From CADEFQ01 sp035433705 (lineage in GTDB: Bacteria > Pseudomonadota > Gammaproteobacteria > Steroidobacterales > Steroidobacteraceae), in contig DAORVK010000003.1 of NCBI GenBank assembly GCA_035433705.1, positions 50,592 through 114,591 on the forward strand: 64,000 bases of DNA, written 5' to 3'. A program made the translations under genes and the position numbers. Shown here in pieces: positions 38,533 to 47,300 of this stretch (positions are counted from its first letter, which is position 1; every line of letters begins with the position of its first letter). The notes under the pieces are model-generated. The model did not search any database. It saw only the letters and a list, made by a program, of their open reading frames with translations, and was not told where the DNA came from.

Positions 38533-40194
38533 TCAAGCTGACTTGAGTGTGTTCGCCGGCTCGCAGGCTATCAAAGCTTCGTGGAGGTCGCGGTAGTAGC
38601 GCGACGGCGTCACATGCTTGCCCACGAGCCCGGACCGGGCGAGCTTGAGCAGCACATTGGCGCGGGCATCGCAGAAGAGCACACGCACGCCACGGCGCTC
38701 GAGATTCTGCGTCGCCTCCTCGAGTGCCTGGATGCCGGTCACATCCATGAAAGGCACGTGTCCGAGGCGGATCACGATACAGCGGGGATCGCTGTGCGTG
38801 CGCGCAAGCGTGCGTTCGAGGCTTTCCACCGCGCCGAAAAAGAAGGGTCCTTCGATCGAATAGACGATCACGTCAGAGGGCACGTTCTCGCGCCCGGTGC
38901 CCTGCAGCTCTGCGCGCAGTTCACGCTCGTCGACCCGCAGCACCTCCACCGAGTTCGACATGCGGCGCAGGAACAGCAGCATCGCCAGTATCACCCCGAC
39001 GTTGACCGCAACGACGAGGTCCACGAGTACGGTGAGCAGGAAGGTGATCAGCAGGATGGCCACATCCGGCCGTGGTGCCGTGCGCACGAGGCGCGCGAAG
39101 TGTCGCACCTGGCTCATGTTCCAGGCGACGAGGAAAAGGATCGCGGCGAGCGCGCAGAGCGGCACTTCGCCGGCGAGCGGGGCGAGGAGGAGGAGAATGG
39201 CAAGCAGGGTCAGCGCATGGACCACGCCCGCGAGCGGACTCGTTGCCCCATTGCGGAAATTGGTTGCGGTGCGTGCGATCGCGCCGGTGGCCGCAATGCC
39301 GCCGAAGAGAGGTGCGACGATATTGGCGACGCCCTGGCCGATCAATTCCTGGTTCGAATCGTGGCGCGTGCCGGCCATGCCGTCGGCGACCGTGGCCGAC
39401 AGGAGCGATTCGATGGCGCCCAGCATCGCGATCGTGAAGGCGGCCGGAACCAATGCCACCAGGTGGCTGAACGTGATGTCGGGTAATGCGAAGTGAGGCA
39501 GCCCGCGGGGGATGCCGCCGAATGCGCTCTCGATCGTCGCGACGTGCTCGAAACCGAAGATCGTCTGCAACACCGTCGCCACGACCATTGCGACGAGCGG
39601 GCCGGGGACACGAGTCAGGCCTGGAATCCGCGGGGCGAAGATCGCGAGCACGAGGCTCAGGGACGCGAGCATCGTAGTGGCCGGGTGCAGTTGCGGCAGC
39701 GATTGCAGGAGGTGCAGCAGCTTTTCGTGAAAATGCGTTCCCGCAGGCGCGGGCAGGCCGAAGAAATCCTTCCACTGTCCGACCCAGATCACGACACCGA
39801 TTCCCGCCGTGAAACCGACGACGACGGGGTCGGGAATGTAACGCAGCACGCCGCCAAAGCGCGCTGCACCGAGCAATACGAGGATGATACCCGCCATGCA
39901 GGTGGCGAGCAGCAGCCCGGCGACTCCGTGCTCGGCGACGACTGCGGCGAGAATGACGACGAACGCACCGGTCGGCCCGGCAACCTGGATGCGGCTGCCG
40001 CCGAAGAGCGAAACAGCAAGTCCCGCGACGATCCCCGTGTAGATGCCCTGTTCGGGCTTCACGCCGGAAGCCATCGCGAACGCCATGGCGAGTGGCAACG
40101 CGACGATGCCGACGACGAGACCCGCGACGAGATTGCGGGGCCAGTGCTCGCGGCGCAGCAATCCCGCCCGCGCCGCCTCGACGACCGCAATCAA
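38533..40194 (-). CDS. SulP-family anion transporter with STAS domain
   Basis: A 553-residue inner-membrane transporter of the SulP family, which moves sulfate, bicarbonate, dicarboxylates or other anions. The membrane part (about 1-400) begins with NLVAGLVVGIVALPLAMAFA and contains QGVANIVAPLFGGIAATGAI. A cytoplasmic STAS domain spans about 430-545 with VIRLGHVPFMDVTGIQAL. It overlaps the kinase gene upstream by 4 bp and lies just before the PLP decarboxylase gene. The shared direction suggests that the two-component genes, the transporter and the decarboxylase may be read together. Confidence 0.9.
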   Translation of the reverse strand: MIAVVEAARAGLLRREHWPRNLVAGLVVGIVALPLAMAFAMASGVKPEQGIYTGIVAGLAVSLFGGSRIQVAGPTGAFVVILAAVVAEHGVAGLLLATCMAGIILVLLGAARFGGVLRYIPDPVVVGFTAGIGVVIWVGQWKDFFGLPAPAGTHFHEKLLHLLQSLPQLHPATTMLASLSLVLAIFAPRIPGLTRVPGPLVAMVVATVLQTIFGFEHVATIESAFGGIPRGLPHFALPDITFSHLVALVPAAFTIAMLGAIESLLSATVADGMAGTRHDSNQELIGQGVANIVAPLFGGIAATGAIARTATNFRNGATSPLAGVVHALTLLAILLLLAPLAGEVPLCALAAILFLVAWNMSQVRHFARLVRTAPRPDVAILLITFLLTVLVDLVVAVNVGVILAMLLFLRRMSNSVEVLRVDERELRAELQGTGRENVPSDVIVYSIEGPFFFGAVESLERTLARTHSDPRCIVIRLGHVPFMDVTGIQALEEATQNLERRGVRVLFCDARANVLLKLARSGLVGKHVTPSRYYRDLHEALIACEPANTLKSA

Positions 40195-41579
40195 ACGGCT
40201 GTCCCCGCCTCTGGATCGGGAAACTGGAGCTTCACGATCGTGCCTTCTCCGCCCGCTCCCGCATCGATCGCGAGCGTCGCGCCATGCAGTTGCGCCACTT
40301 CCTGCACGATCGCAAGCCCCAGTCCGCTGCCGTCACCCCGCGCATTGCCGCCTCGATAGAACCGGTCGAGAACCCGCTCACGATCGCCCGGCGCAATGCC
40401 GGAGCCGGTGTCGGAGACCAGCAGGAAGGGTGCGGGATCGTGGCCACATCGAACCGTGACACGCCCGCCGGCAGGAGTGTAGGTGAGGGCGTTGTCGGCG
40501 AGATTTCCGACCGCTTCAGCGAGGAGCCAGGGCACGCCGGATATTTTAGCAGGATCCATGTCTGCACCGAAATCAATGCCCGTCGCAAAAGCCGACGTGA
40601 TCCGTTCATTCACGACGGTCGCGACCACGGCGGCAAGATCGACCTCCTCGAACTTCCGATCGAGTGTTGCAGCCTCATCCGAGCGTGCGAGCGCCAGCAA
40701 CTGGTGTGTCGTGTGCGAAAGTCGGCGCGCGCCATCGAGGATCAACTTGAGCCTCTCCTGTCGCGCAGGTTCTGCTTCATCGTCGATCAGCAATTCAATC
40801 TGCGCCTGGATGCCGGTCAGGGGGGTGCGCAACTGGTGGGCTGCGCTTTCGAGAAAACGGCGCTGTTCGGCGCTCGCGCGCGTAACCCTTGCGAACAGTC
40901 GATTGAGTGCCTCGACGACACCGCGGATTTCGATGGGCACCCGTTCGATGGGCAGCGGCGCGAGGTCGCGCGCGGATCGCCGGTAGATCTGTGCCGCAAC
41001 ATTTCCGAGCGGCGCGAGCGCAAGGCGTACTCCGAGCCAGATCAGCAGGAGTATGAGGCCGAGTTCCGCGGCGTCGACGGCGACGGCGGTCGTGAGTACC
41101 GCTGTCTGGGCACGGTTGCGCTTCTGCAGCGTTTCACCGACCGATATGGTCACGAGGGCGGAACCGGCAAGGGTGCGGTAGCTCACGAGCCGGATCGGCG
41201 CGCCCCGGTAAGTGACGCTGCCGCGGACGGGATTGGCGCCCGTTCCGGGCAGCTCCGGCAAGTCGGCATCGCCGTAGATCAAAGAGCCCCCGGGTCCCGA
41301 GACCCTGAAGTAGATTGAATCGATCTTGTCCCTGCGCAGGATCGCGGCGGCGTCGGGAGGCAGGAAGAAGGTCGGTCGCCCGTCGCTGCGAGACACCACG
41401 CGGCCCGCAAGGGCGATCGCGGTATCGATCAGGGCCTGATCGTAGGCCTCGCGAAAGGGGGCGATCACGGTGAAATAGTCGCCCAGCGTTCCCGCGACCA
41501 GGATGGCGACTGCGGGCAGGAGCAGGAGGGTGAGAAGGCGCTTGCGTACAGACGGCACCCGGTCACTTTTCATGCGCAT
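40191..41579 (-). CDS. TctE-like sensor histidine kinase
   Basis: A 462-residue membrane histidine kinase. An N-terminal membrane helix (about 13-35) is followed by a periplasmic 2CSK_N-type sensing region (FREAYDQALIDTAIALAGRV), a second helix (about 175-198), a HAMP-like segment, the H-box AAHQLRTPLTG with the phosphorylated His and the N-, G- and ATP-lid boxes (GNLADNALTYTP, DTGSGI, GDGSGLGLAIVQ). TctE-type kinases often sense carboxylates or phenolic acids. It overlaps the response-regulator gene by 17 bp (ATG 41579; a second ATG at 41573 is possible) and the SulP gene by 4 bp. Confidence 0.92.
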   Translation of the reverse strand: MRMKSDRVPSVRKRLLTLLLLPAVAILVAGTLGDYFTVIAPFREAYDQALIDTAIALAGRVVSRSDGRPTFFLPPDAAAILRRDKIDSIYFRVSGPGGSLIYGDADLPELPGTGANPVRGSVTYRGAPIRLVSYRTLAGSALVTISVGETLQKRNRAQTAVLTTAVAVDAAELGLILLLIWLGVRLALAPLGNVAAQIYRRSARDLAPLPIERVPIEIRGVVEALNRLFARVTRASAEQRRFLESAAHQLRTPLTGIQAQIELLIDDEAEPARQERLKLILDGARRLSHTTHQLLALARSDEAATLDRKFEEVDLAAVVATVVNERITSAFATGIDFGADMDPAKISGVPWLLAEAVGNLADNALTYTPAGGRVTVRCGHDPAPFLLVSDTGSGIAPGDRERVLDRFYRGGNARGDGSGLGLAIVQEVAQLHGATLAIDAGAGGEGTIVKLQFPDPEAGTAV

Positions 41580-42231
41580 CGATTCGATACCCCATGCCGC
41601 GTACTGCGCGGATGTTCGCCGCGCCGACGAGCTTCGCGCGCAGGCGCGATACGTACACTTCGATGGCGTTGGGCGTGAGATCCCCGCTCCAGTTGACCAC
41701 GGCGCTCTTCAGCCGTTCCTTTGAGACGATCCGGCCAGCATTGAGGATGAGACATTCGAGGATCGACCATTCCCTGTGGGTGAGATCGATCGCTTTGCCG
41801 TCCATCGTGACCTCCCGGTGCGCCAGATCGAGACGCAGTACACCGAAGACCAGCTGAGTGCTGGAGAGTGCGTTGGCGCGGCGGATCAGCGCGCGACAGC
41901 GCGCCACGAGTTCGGGGACCTGAAACGGTTTCGTGAGGTAATCGTCGGCGCCCAGATCGAGCGCGGTGACACGGTCGTCGAGGCCGTCGCGCGCGGTCAG
42001 GATGAGCAGCGGCATCATTGCACCCCGGCGGCGTTGCGCACGCACCAACTGCAGGCCGCTGGCGCGCGGCAACCCGATATCGACCACGGCGAGATCGAAT
42101 GATTCCGCCTGCAAGGCTGAGCCAGCGGCCTCGGCGCTCGCCACGAGATCCACCGCGTAGCCGTGTGACTCGAGCGCGCGTCGCACGGCATCGCCCACCA
42201 GCGGATCATCTTCGACGATCAGCACCCTCAT
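41563..42231 (-). CDS. OmpR/PhoB-type response regulator (TctD-like)
   Basis: A 222-residue response regulator with an N-terminal receiver domain (acidic D8-D9, phosphoacceptor D51 in AVVDIGLPRASG, Lys in YLTKPFQ) and a C-terminal winged-helix DNA-binding domain (LDLTHREW-type: AIDLTHREWSILECL and EVYVSRLRAKL). It is upstream of and overlapping the kinase gene, the standard arrangement. It is divergent from an outer-membrane protein gene with 102 bp between them, so that gene is the most likely target besides its own operon. Confidence 0.93.
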   Translation of the reverse strand: MRVLIVEDDPLVGDAVRRALESHGYAVDLVASAEAAGSALQAESFDLAVVDIGLPRASGLQLVRAQRRRGAMMPLLILTARDGLDDRVTALDLGADDYLTKPFQVPELVARCRALIRRANALSSTQLVFGVLRLDLAHREVTMDGKAIDLTHREWSILECLILNAGRIVSKERLKSAVVNWSGDLTPNAIEVYVSRLRAKLVGAANIRAVRGMGYRIDAHEK

Positions 42232-42267
42232 GGGTCGTCAGGGTACTCCCGGACGCACTGTCCTGAT

Positions 42268-42283
42268 GTCAGCCTGGCGTCAG
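42268..42283. promoter_or_regulatory. Direct repeat GTCAG-N6-GTCAG, candidate response-regulator site
   Basis: Two GTCAG units begin 11 bp apart (42268 and 42279) in the 102-bp gap between the divergent response-regulator and outer-membrane protein genes. OmpR/PhoB-family regulators bind direct repeats with about one helical turn spacing, so this is a reasonable binding site. The next bases, TTTCAG, could be a third weaker unit. No experimental evidence. Confidence 0.4.
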
Positions 42284-42333
42284 TTTCAGGGCGCAGGCTT
42301 CGACACCGTGGTCATTCTGAAGGAGTCATCGAG

Positions 42334-43140
42334 ATGAACACCCGACCTGTCAAAGCCTGGACGCTGCTCGCCCTCATCGCCGGTGCGGGCGCGGTGGCGA
42401 ACGCTTCTGATCAAACAAGCCCGTGGAGCCTGTCGATCCTCGCCGGTGACGCGATGGGAATGAACGGGTCGCTTCGTGCACCCATTGATGCACCGGTCGC
42501 CGACCTCGGCGCGCTGAATCCGTCAATGAACGGGCAGAGCGGTACGGTCGCGCTGCACAGGCTGCACTATGAGAATCTCTTCCGACCCCGCTTCGACACG
42601 GGCCTCGAACTCGGCTATTCGTTCAGCGATGCTCTGCAGGCCTATGGCCGCATCGGTTATGAGGGGCTCGATGGGCGTACGCGCGTCATCGGCAGGGTTA
42701 CGGGCGAGGAGAGCGAAGGGCCCGCCTCCACGGGCGAAGTAAGCGCCCGGTTGAGCGACGTGCACAATGAATCGCTTGAGGTCGGTTCACGCTACACATG
42801 GCAGACTGGCTCCGACTGGCGGCCGTTCGCGGGCGTCGCCCTCGGTGCGTCTCGGGTTGACGGGATGGGCGGCACACTCGCTCTGCAGGCGGATCCGGTA
42901 GTTCCCGAACACGTGCGCTTCACCCGCGGCGATACCGTATTCAGCCAGAGCGCCGAAGCGGGAGTCGAATACGACCCCGGCAACAACTTCGGTGTGCGCC
43001 TCAGTGTCGAGGCGGATCACACGGGCGTCGCGTCGAATGCGCGCGACCCGAAGCTGCTGGCGCTCGGCTACAACACGGACAACGACGCGCAGGCGCGTTG
43101 GGCCTACCCGGTCGCCATTTCTGCGGTGTGGCACTTCTGA
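42334..43140 (+). CDS. Outer-membrane beta-barrel protein of unknown function
   Basis: A 268-residue exported protein. Residues 1-24 form a signal peptide ending ANA. The rest alternates aromatic and polar residues in amphipathic strands (FDTGLELGYSFSDALQAYGR, SLEVGSRYTWQTGSDWRPFAG, and FGVRLSVEADHTG) and ends in Phe (VAISAVWHF), a hallmark of outer-membrane barrels. I do not recognise a specific family beyond an OmpA-like or omp_b-brl barrel. It lies opposite the TctD-like regulator and is probably controlled by it. A GAAGGAG ribosome-binding site lies before the ATG. Confidence 0.75.
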   Translation: MNTRPVKAWTLLALIAGAGAVANASDQTSPWSLSILAGDAMGMNGSLRAPIDAPVADLGALNPSMNGQSGTVALHRLHYENLFRPRFDTGLELGYSFSDALQAYGRIGYEGLDGRTRVIGRVTGEESEGPASTGEVSARLSDVHNESLEVGSRYTWQTGSDWRPFAGVALGASRVDGMGGTLALQADPVVPEHVRFTRGDTVFSQSAEAGVEYDPGNNFGVRLSVEADHTGVASNARDPKLLALGYNTDNDAQARWAYPVAISAVWHF

Positions 43141-43153
43141 TGCGCCAGCGGGG

Positions 43154-44395
43154 TCAGCGGGCGAGAAAGTCTCCCACGGCTGCCAGCAGTTGGTCGATAT
43201 CGCTGGCGTCGTTGAAGTAGTGCACGCTGGCCCTGACGCCACCGGTCCCGGAGGTATAGCGCTGGCCCACGTAGACTTTGCGGGCCAGCAGGAAATCGAC
43301 GCATGCGGAATCGCGCTCCCGCCCACCGCAACTGAAGGAGATGATGCCGGCCCGGTTTTCACGCCCGAATCTGGTCTCAAGACCGACGTCGAGCGCGCGC
43401 AGGCCCTCGATCAGGCGCTCGCCCAGTTCCCACACGTGTTCGCCGGCGCGCCGGATGCCGACACTGTTGACCAGCTCCAGTGATTTCGCGAGTGCGATCG
43501 CGCCGGGATAGTTGGCAGTACCCCCGATCTCAAAGCGCTGGGCGGTACGCACGAAATCATAACGCCGATCCGGCGTAATGCTCGGCGTTGTGAAGTAGTT
43601 TCCCCAGCCGCCCGCGGGTGCTTCCAATGTGAGGTAGCCCCACGAGGCAGGCTCGAGCGTCTCGAGCACGCGATCCGACAGGCACAGGAAGCCCGTGCCC
43701 ATGGGGGCATTCAGCCACTTGTGTCCGCCGGCCATCAGGAAGTCGACGCCCTCGGTTTCTACCGGCACGGCGCCAGCCTGTTGAACCGCATCCACCACCA
43801 GCCAGGCGCCAACCCGCCGGCAGGCATCGGCTATGGCCGCGAGGTCGACGCGATAGCCGTTGCTCCACTGCGTCGAGCTCACCACGACCGCCCGGGTGCG
43901 GGGAGTGATCGCCGCCGCGAAGGCGGCTGCGTCGACCACACCGCCGCGATGGGAAAGGAACACGGGGCGCACGCCGCGCGTCGTCGCCAGCTTCACGAAC
44001 GGGATGGCGACCTGCAGGAATTCGAGATCGCACAGCAGCACTTCGTCGCCAGCCGCCCAGGGGATGCTCTGGGCGGCGATATTCAGGCCGTGGGAGGTGC
44101 TCTCCACCAGCGCCACGCGGCGCTGATCCACGCCCAGCAGTGTCGCGACCTGCGGCACCGCGCTGGCCTTCTGCTCGTCCATCCAGATGTGATGCGCAGT
44201 CGCGTCGCGGGCGCCTGGCTGCATCAGCTCGTCACAGAACCGCTTGACCGCCATCCCGGCACCCAGCGGCAGCAGGCTCACGCACGCCGCGTCCAGGAAT
44301 ACCCGGTCGGAGAGGGCCGGAAACTGCGAACGTACCGCGTGCCAGTCCGCCTGCATCGGTTGCAGGCCTGAAGCGGTTGGGGTCCTGGTTGCCAT
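43154..44395 (-). CDS. Class V PLP enzyme (isopenicillin N epimerase-like)
   Basis: A 413-residue fold-type I class V PLP enzyme. FLDAACVSLLP is the N-terminal 'LD.A..g..p' block, VVVSSTQWSNGYRVDLAAIA and LVVDAVQQAGAVPVE hold the PLP-contact Asp-x-x-Gln, and AGGHKWLNAPMGTGF has the PLP Lys. The closest groups are isopenicillin N epimerase-like and cysteine-desulfurase-like proteins of unknown substrate. It is divergent from a TonB receptor, with a TATATG-type palindrome between them. A paralogue with the same layout is at 60859. A role in epimerising, deaminating or desulfurising an imported amino-acid-like compound is inferred. Confidence 0.87.
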   Translation of the reverse strand: MATRTPTASGLQPMQADWHAVRSQFPALSDRVFLDAACVSLLPLGAGMAVKRFCDELMQPGARDATAHHIWMDEQKASAVPQVATLLGVDQRRVALVESTSHGLNIAAQSIPWAAGDEVLLCDLEFLQVAIPFVKLATTRGVRPVFLSHRGGVVDAAAFAAAITPRTRAVVVSSTQWSNGYRVDLAAIADACRRVGAWLVVDAVQQAGAVPVETEGVDFLMAGGHKWLNAPMGTGFLCLSDRVLETLEPASWGYLTLEAPAGGWGNYFTTPSITPDRRYDFVRTAQRFEIGGTANYPGAIALAKSLELVNSVGIRRAGEHVWELGERLIEGLRALDVGLETRFGRENRAGIISFSCGGRERDSACVDFLLARKVYVGQRYTSGTGGVRASVHYFNDASDIDQLLAAVGDFLAR

Positions 44396-44435
44396 GAGCT
44401 GTGCTTCCTTCGACTCTTGCCAATGCTGCCGATAA

Positions 44436-44453
44436 TATATGATATTGCATGTG
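44436..44453. promoter_or_regulatory. Near-palindromic operator candidate, site 1
   Basis: TATATG-ATATTG-CATGTG lies in the 108-bp gap between the divergent class V PLP gene (start 44395) and TonB receptor gene (start 44504). It follows the pattern TATATG-N6-CATRTR seen at four other places in this region. Confidence 0.6.
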
Positions 44454-44503
44454 CGCGCCGACCTCCATAGGCAAGCGAATCATCAATTTTCAGGAGACTG
44501 GCC

Positions 44504-46762
44504 ATGACCCGCTTCGATTACGACGTACGCCACCCGCGCGCGATTTTCCGCCTCTGGGTTCTGCGGTCGATGGCAGGCAGTGCGCTCCTTGCAGGCAGCG
44601 CCTTCGCAGTGGTGCATGCGCAGGACCCGGCCGGTCACGCCTCGGCCGGAATCGAGGAGGTCGTCGTCACGGCCAGCAAGCGCGGCGAGCAGAATGTGCA
44701 GGATGTTTCGATGAGCATCGCGGCATTTGACGAGGCAAGCCTGCGCGCACGCGGCGCGGACAATTTCCTCGACTACGCGCGCGCCGTGCCGGGCCTGTCG
44801 GTACAGGACCAGGGGCCGGGCGACAAGAAATACGTGATTCGCGGCGTGCAGTCTGTCGGTGCCGCCACCACCGGGCTCTACTTCGACGAAATCGTCATGA
44901 CCGCGAACAACCGCCAGGACGGTGGTGGTCGTCAGCCGGACCTGAAACTGTTCGATATTGAACGCGTAGAGGTGCTGCGCGGGCCGCAGGGCACCTTGTA
45001 TGGTGCCAGCTCCATGAGCGGCACGATCCGCATCGTTGCCAACAAGCCGGATGCCAGCGAATTCGCCGGCCGCGTCGAGGGCACGGTGTCGCAGACGCGC
45101 TTCGGCAATGAAAACTACCGCTTGAACGCCATGGTCAACGTGCCGGTAGTCGCGGACAAGTTCGCGGTGCGCGGCGTCTACTACCTGCGCGACGAGAGTG
45201 GTTTCATCGACAACGTCCGGCTCGGATTGAAGGGCATCAACGACGAAGAAACCAGTGGTGGCCGCCTTGCGGCGCGCCTGTGGGCAACCGACCGGCTGAC
45301 GCTGACCGCCACCGGCCTGTACCAGAAGACCGAGTCGAACGGCCGCTATGGCTATGAGCCCAGCACGGGCGAGCTCGAAGTGGGGTTCTATACGAAGACG
45401 CCGTGGACTGACGAGTTCCATGCCGTCAACCTGACTGCCGAGCAGCAGCTGGACTCGGGCACGCTGTTGTTCACGAGTTCCTGGTTCGATCGCGATATCA
45501 ACTTCAACAACGACGGTACGACCATCCTCGCCGGCATTCTCGGCAGGGCGCCGGAGAATGCCCGCTCGCTGCTGGCGCAGCCGCAGTCGCGTTCGATCTG
45601 GAGCAACGAGTTGCGCTACTCATCGAACTGGCAGGGGCCGTTCAACCTGGTCGGCGGCGTCTTCTTCCAGAAGGAGAAGAGCAATTTCAACAGTCGCGTC
45701 GACAGCGCCGACGCCAATGGTGTCGCCGAAGCCAACCCGATTGTCTACCTGTGGCGCAGCATCGATACGGAGATCGAGAATCGCTCCCTGTTCGGCGAAC
45801 TGTCCTACGACCTGACCAGCAAGCTCACCGCGACGGTGGGAGCGCGCTGGTTCCAGTTCGACGTGGACGAACAGAGCTCGCTCATGATCGCGTGCTGCAG
45901 CGGCAATACGCCGGGGCCCGGCCCGGCCGCGCCCACTGCCTCGTCCGACAAGGACGTGAACTACAAACTCAACCTTTCGTACGAAGTGAATGACGACTTG
46001 CTGTTCTACGCGCAGGCTGCGCAGGGTTTCCGCTCCGGCGGCAACAACGAACCCGGCATCAGCGTGGTGCCGGGTTGCCAGAATGCCTCATCGTTCAGTT
46101 CTGACGGCCTGTGGAACTACGAGATCGGCGCCAAGATGGCGTTGCTCGACAATCGTGCGGTCGTCAACCTCACCCCGTACTACATCGACTGGTCGGACAT
46201 GCAGGTGCGGGCCTTCAATCCGCTGTGCAATAACGCCCGCATCGCCAATGCGGGCGAGGCCCGCATTCAGGGCGTGGAGGCGGAGGTGGTGCTGCGCCCC
46301 GTAGCCGCGTTGCAGTTCAACCTCACATTCAACTACAGCGATGCGGAGCTGACGGAGAATCAGCCATTGGCGACGGGAACCGGCAACGGCACCGAGGGCC
46401 GCAAGGGCGATGACATTCCAGGCGTGCCGCGTACCAGCAGCAGCGCAGGTGTCCAGTACAGCTTCCCCGTCCGCAATGCATCCCTGGAGGGTGTGCTGCG
46501 CGGTGACTATTCGTATGTCGGCTCTTCGAAGACCGCATTCCGGCCGTTGACCGACCCGACCTACCGGGTGCAGCCGAGCTATGCGCTCACCAATCTGCGC
46601 TTCAGCCTGGTCGGTGCGTCATGGGAGACTTCCCTGTTCATGAACAACGTGTTCGACGAACGGGCGGAGGTCACGCACCTGGTGTTCAGTCAGACCCGGC
46701 CCGACATCATCATCACCAACCGCCCGCGCGAAGTGGGCATCAGCTTCTCGAAGAGCTTTTGA
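44504..46762 (+). CDS. TonB-dependent outer-membrane receptor
   Basis: A 752-residue gated porin. A signal peptide (about 1-45 including a charged N-terminus, cleavage near VHAQ) precedes a TonB-box region IEEVVVTASKRGEQ, the plug (VPGLSVQD, DIERVEVLRGPQGTLYG, SMSGTIRIV) and a 22-strand barrel ending in a terminal Phe (FSKSF). The extra N-terminal signalling domain of FecA-type receptors is absent. The substrate is unknown. It is followed 12 bp later by an exported VOC protein gene, with which it probably forms an operon under the shared palindrome. Confidence 0.93.
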   Translation: MTRFDYDVRHPRAIFRLWVLRSMAGSALLAGSAFAVVHAQDPAGHASAGIEEVVVTASKRGEQNVQDVSMSIAAFDEASLRARGADNFLDYARAVPGLSVQDQGPGDKKYVIRGVQSVGAATTGLYFDEIVMTANNRQDGGGRQPDLKLFDIERVEVLRGPQGTLYGASSMSGTIRIVANKPDASEFAGRVEGTVSQTRFGNENYRLNAMVNVPVVADKFAVRGVYYLRDESGFIDNVRLGLKGINDEETSGGRLAARLWATDRLTLTATGLYQKTESNGRYGYEPSTGELEVGFYTKTPWTDEFHAVNLTAEQQLDSGTLLFTSSWFDRDINFNNDGTTILAGILGRAPENARSLLAQPQSRSIWSNELRYSSNWQGPFNLVGGVFFQKEKSNFNSRVDSADANGVAEANPIVYLWRSIDTEIENRSLFGELSYDLTSKLTATVGARWFQFDVDEQSSLMIACCSGNTPGPGPAAPTASSDKDVNYKLNLSYEVNDDLLFYAQAAQGFRSGGNNEPGISVVPGCQNASSFSSDGLWNYEIGAKMALLDNRAVVNLTPYYIDWSDMQVRAFNPLCNNARIANAGEARIQGVEAEVVLRPVAALQFNLTFNYSDAELTENQPLATGTGNGTEGRKGDDIPGVPRTSSSAGVQYSFPVRNASLEGVLRGDYSYVGSSKTAFRPLTDPTYRVQPSYALTNLRFSLVGASWETSLFMNNVFDERAEVTHLVFSQTRPDIIITNRPREVGISFSKSF

Positions 46763-46774
46763 AGGAGACCTCTG

Positions 46775-47227
46775 ATGAAAATCGTCTCGACTCTTGTCAT
46801 CGCAGCTTTGCTGACGATCGGCCTGCCCGCGCATGCGGATGACATTCCGCAGGTGAGTGCGCAGGTCACTTTCATCTACCACAAGGACATGGCTGCCGCG
46901 GAGCATTTCTATGGCGAAGTGCTCGGTCTGAAGAAGACCTACGATCAGGGCTGGGTGAAGATGTATCAGGTCACCGGGCAGTCGGTCATCGGGGTGGTTG
47001 ACAGCACGCGCGGCTACCACAAGGCGCCAGAGGCGACGCCGTCGGTCATGCTCAGTGTCGAGACCACCGACCTCGAGGGATGGTACAAGCGACTGAAGGA
47101 CCGGGGCGCCACGTTTCTGAAGGAACTGGATCTCAATCGAAGCGGCAACGGGCTGGTCAACAGCATCCTGCTGCTCGATCCCGCCGGCTATACGGTGGAA
47201 TTCTACCGCTGGAAGAAACCCGACTGA
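46775..47227 (+). CDS. Exported VOC (glyoxalase-fold) protein
   Basis: A 150-residue vicinal-oxygen-chelate protein with a signal peptide (about 1-21, ending AHA). FIYHKDMAAAEHFYGEVLGL and LLLDPAGYTVEFYRW (last Glu is a usual metal ligand position) identify the fold. Most VOC proteins are cytoplasmic, so export is notable. It is 12 bp after a TonB receptor gene. A second VOC protein, a lipoprotein at 58814, is similarly downstream of a TonB receptor, suggesting a periplasmic binding or detoxifying role for the imported ligand. A GAAGGAGACC ribosome-binding site precedes it. Confidence 0.84.
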   Translation: MKIVSTLVIAALLTIGLPAHADDIPQVSAQVTFIYHKDMAAAEHFYGEVLGLKKTYDQGWVKMYQVTGQSVIGVVDSTRGYHKAPEATPSVMLSVETTDLEGWYKRLKDRGATFLKELDLNRSGNGLVNSILLLDPAGYTVEFYRWKKPD

Positions 47228-47233
47228 TCAGGC

Positions 47234-47257
47234 GGGGCGCCGCCCCGGTGGCGCCCC
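47234..47257. terminator. GC-rich hairpin between convergent genes
   Basis: Perfect 8-bp arms GGGGCGCC (47234-47241) and GGCGCCCC (47250-47257) surround an 8-base loop in the 73-bp gap between the converging VOC and permease genes. A second weaker stem follows near 47272-47292. No T-run is present, so function as a bidirectional terminator is plausible rather than shown. Confidence 0.5.
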
Positions 47258-47300
47258 AACCCTTGCCGCTGACCCCCGCATTCGCGCGGGTGTTCGCCGC

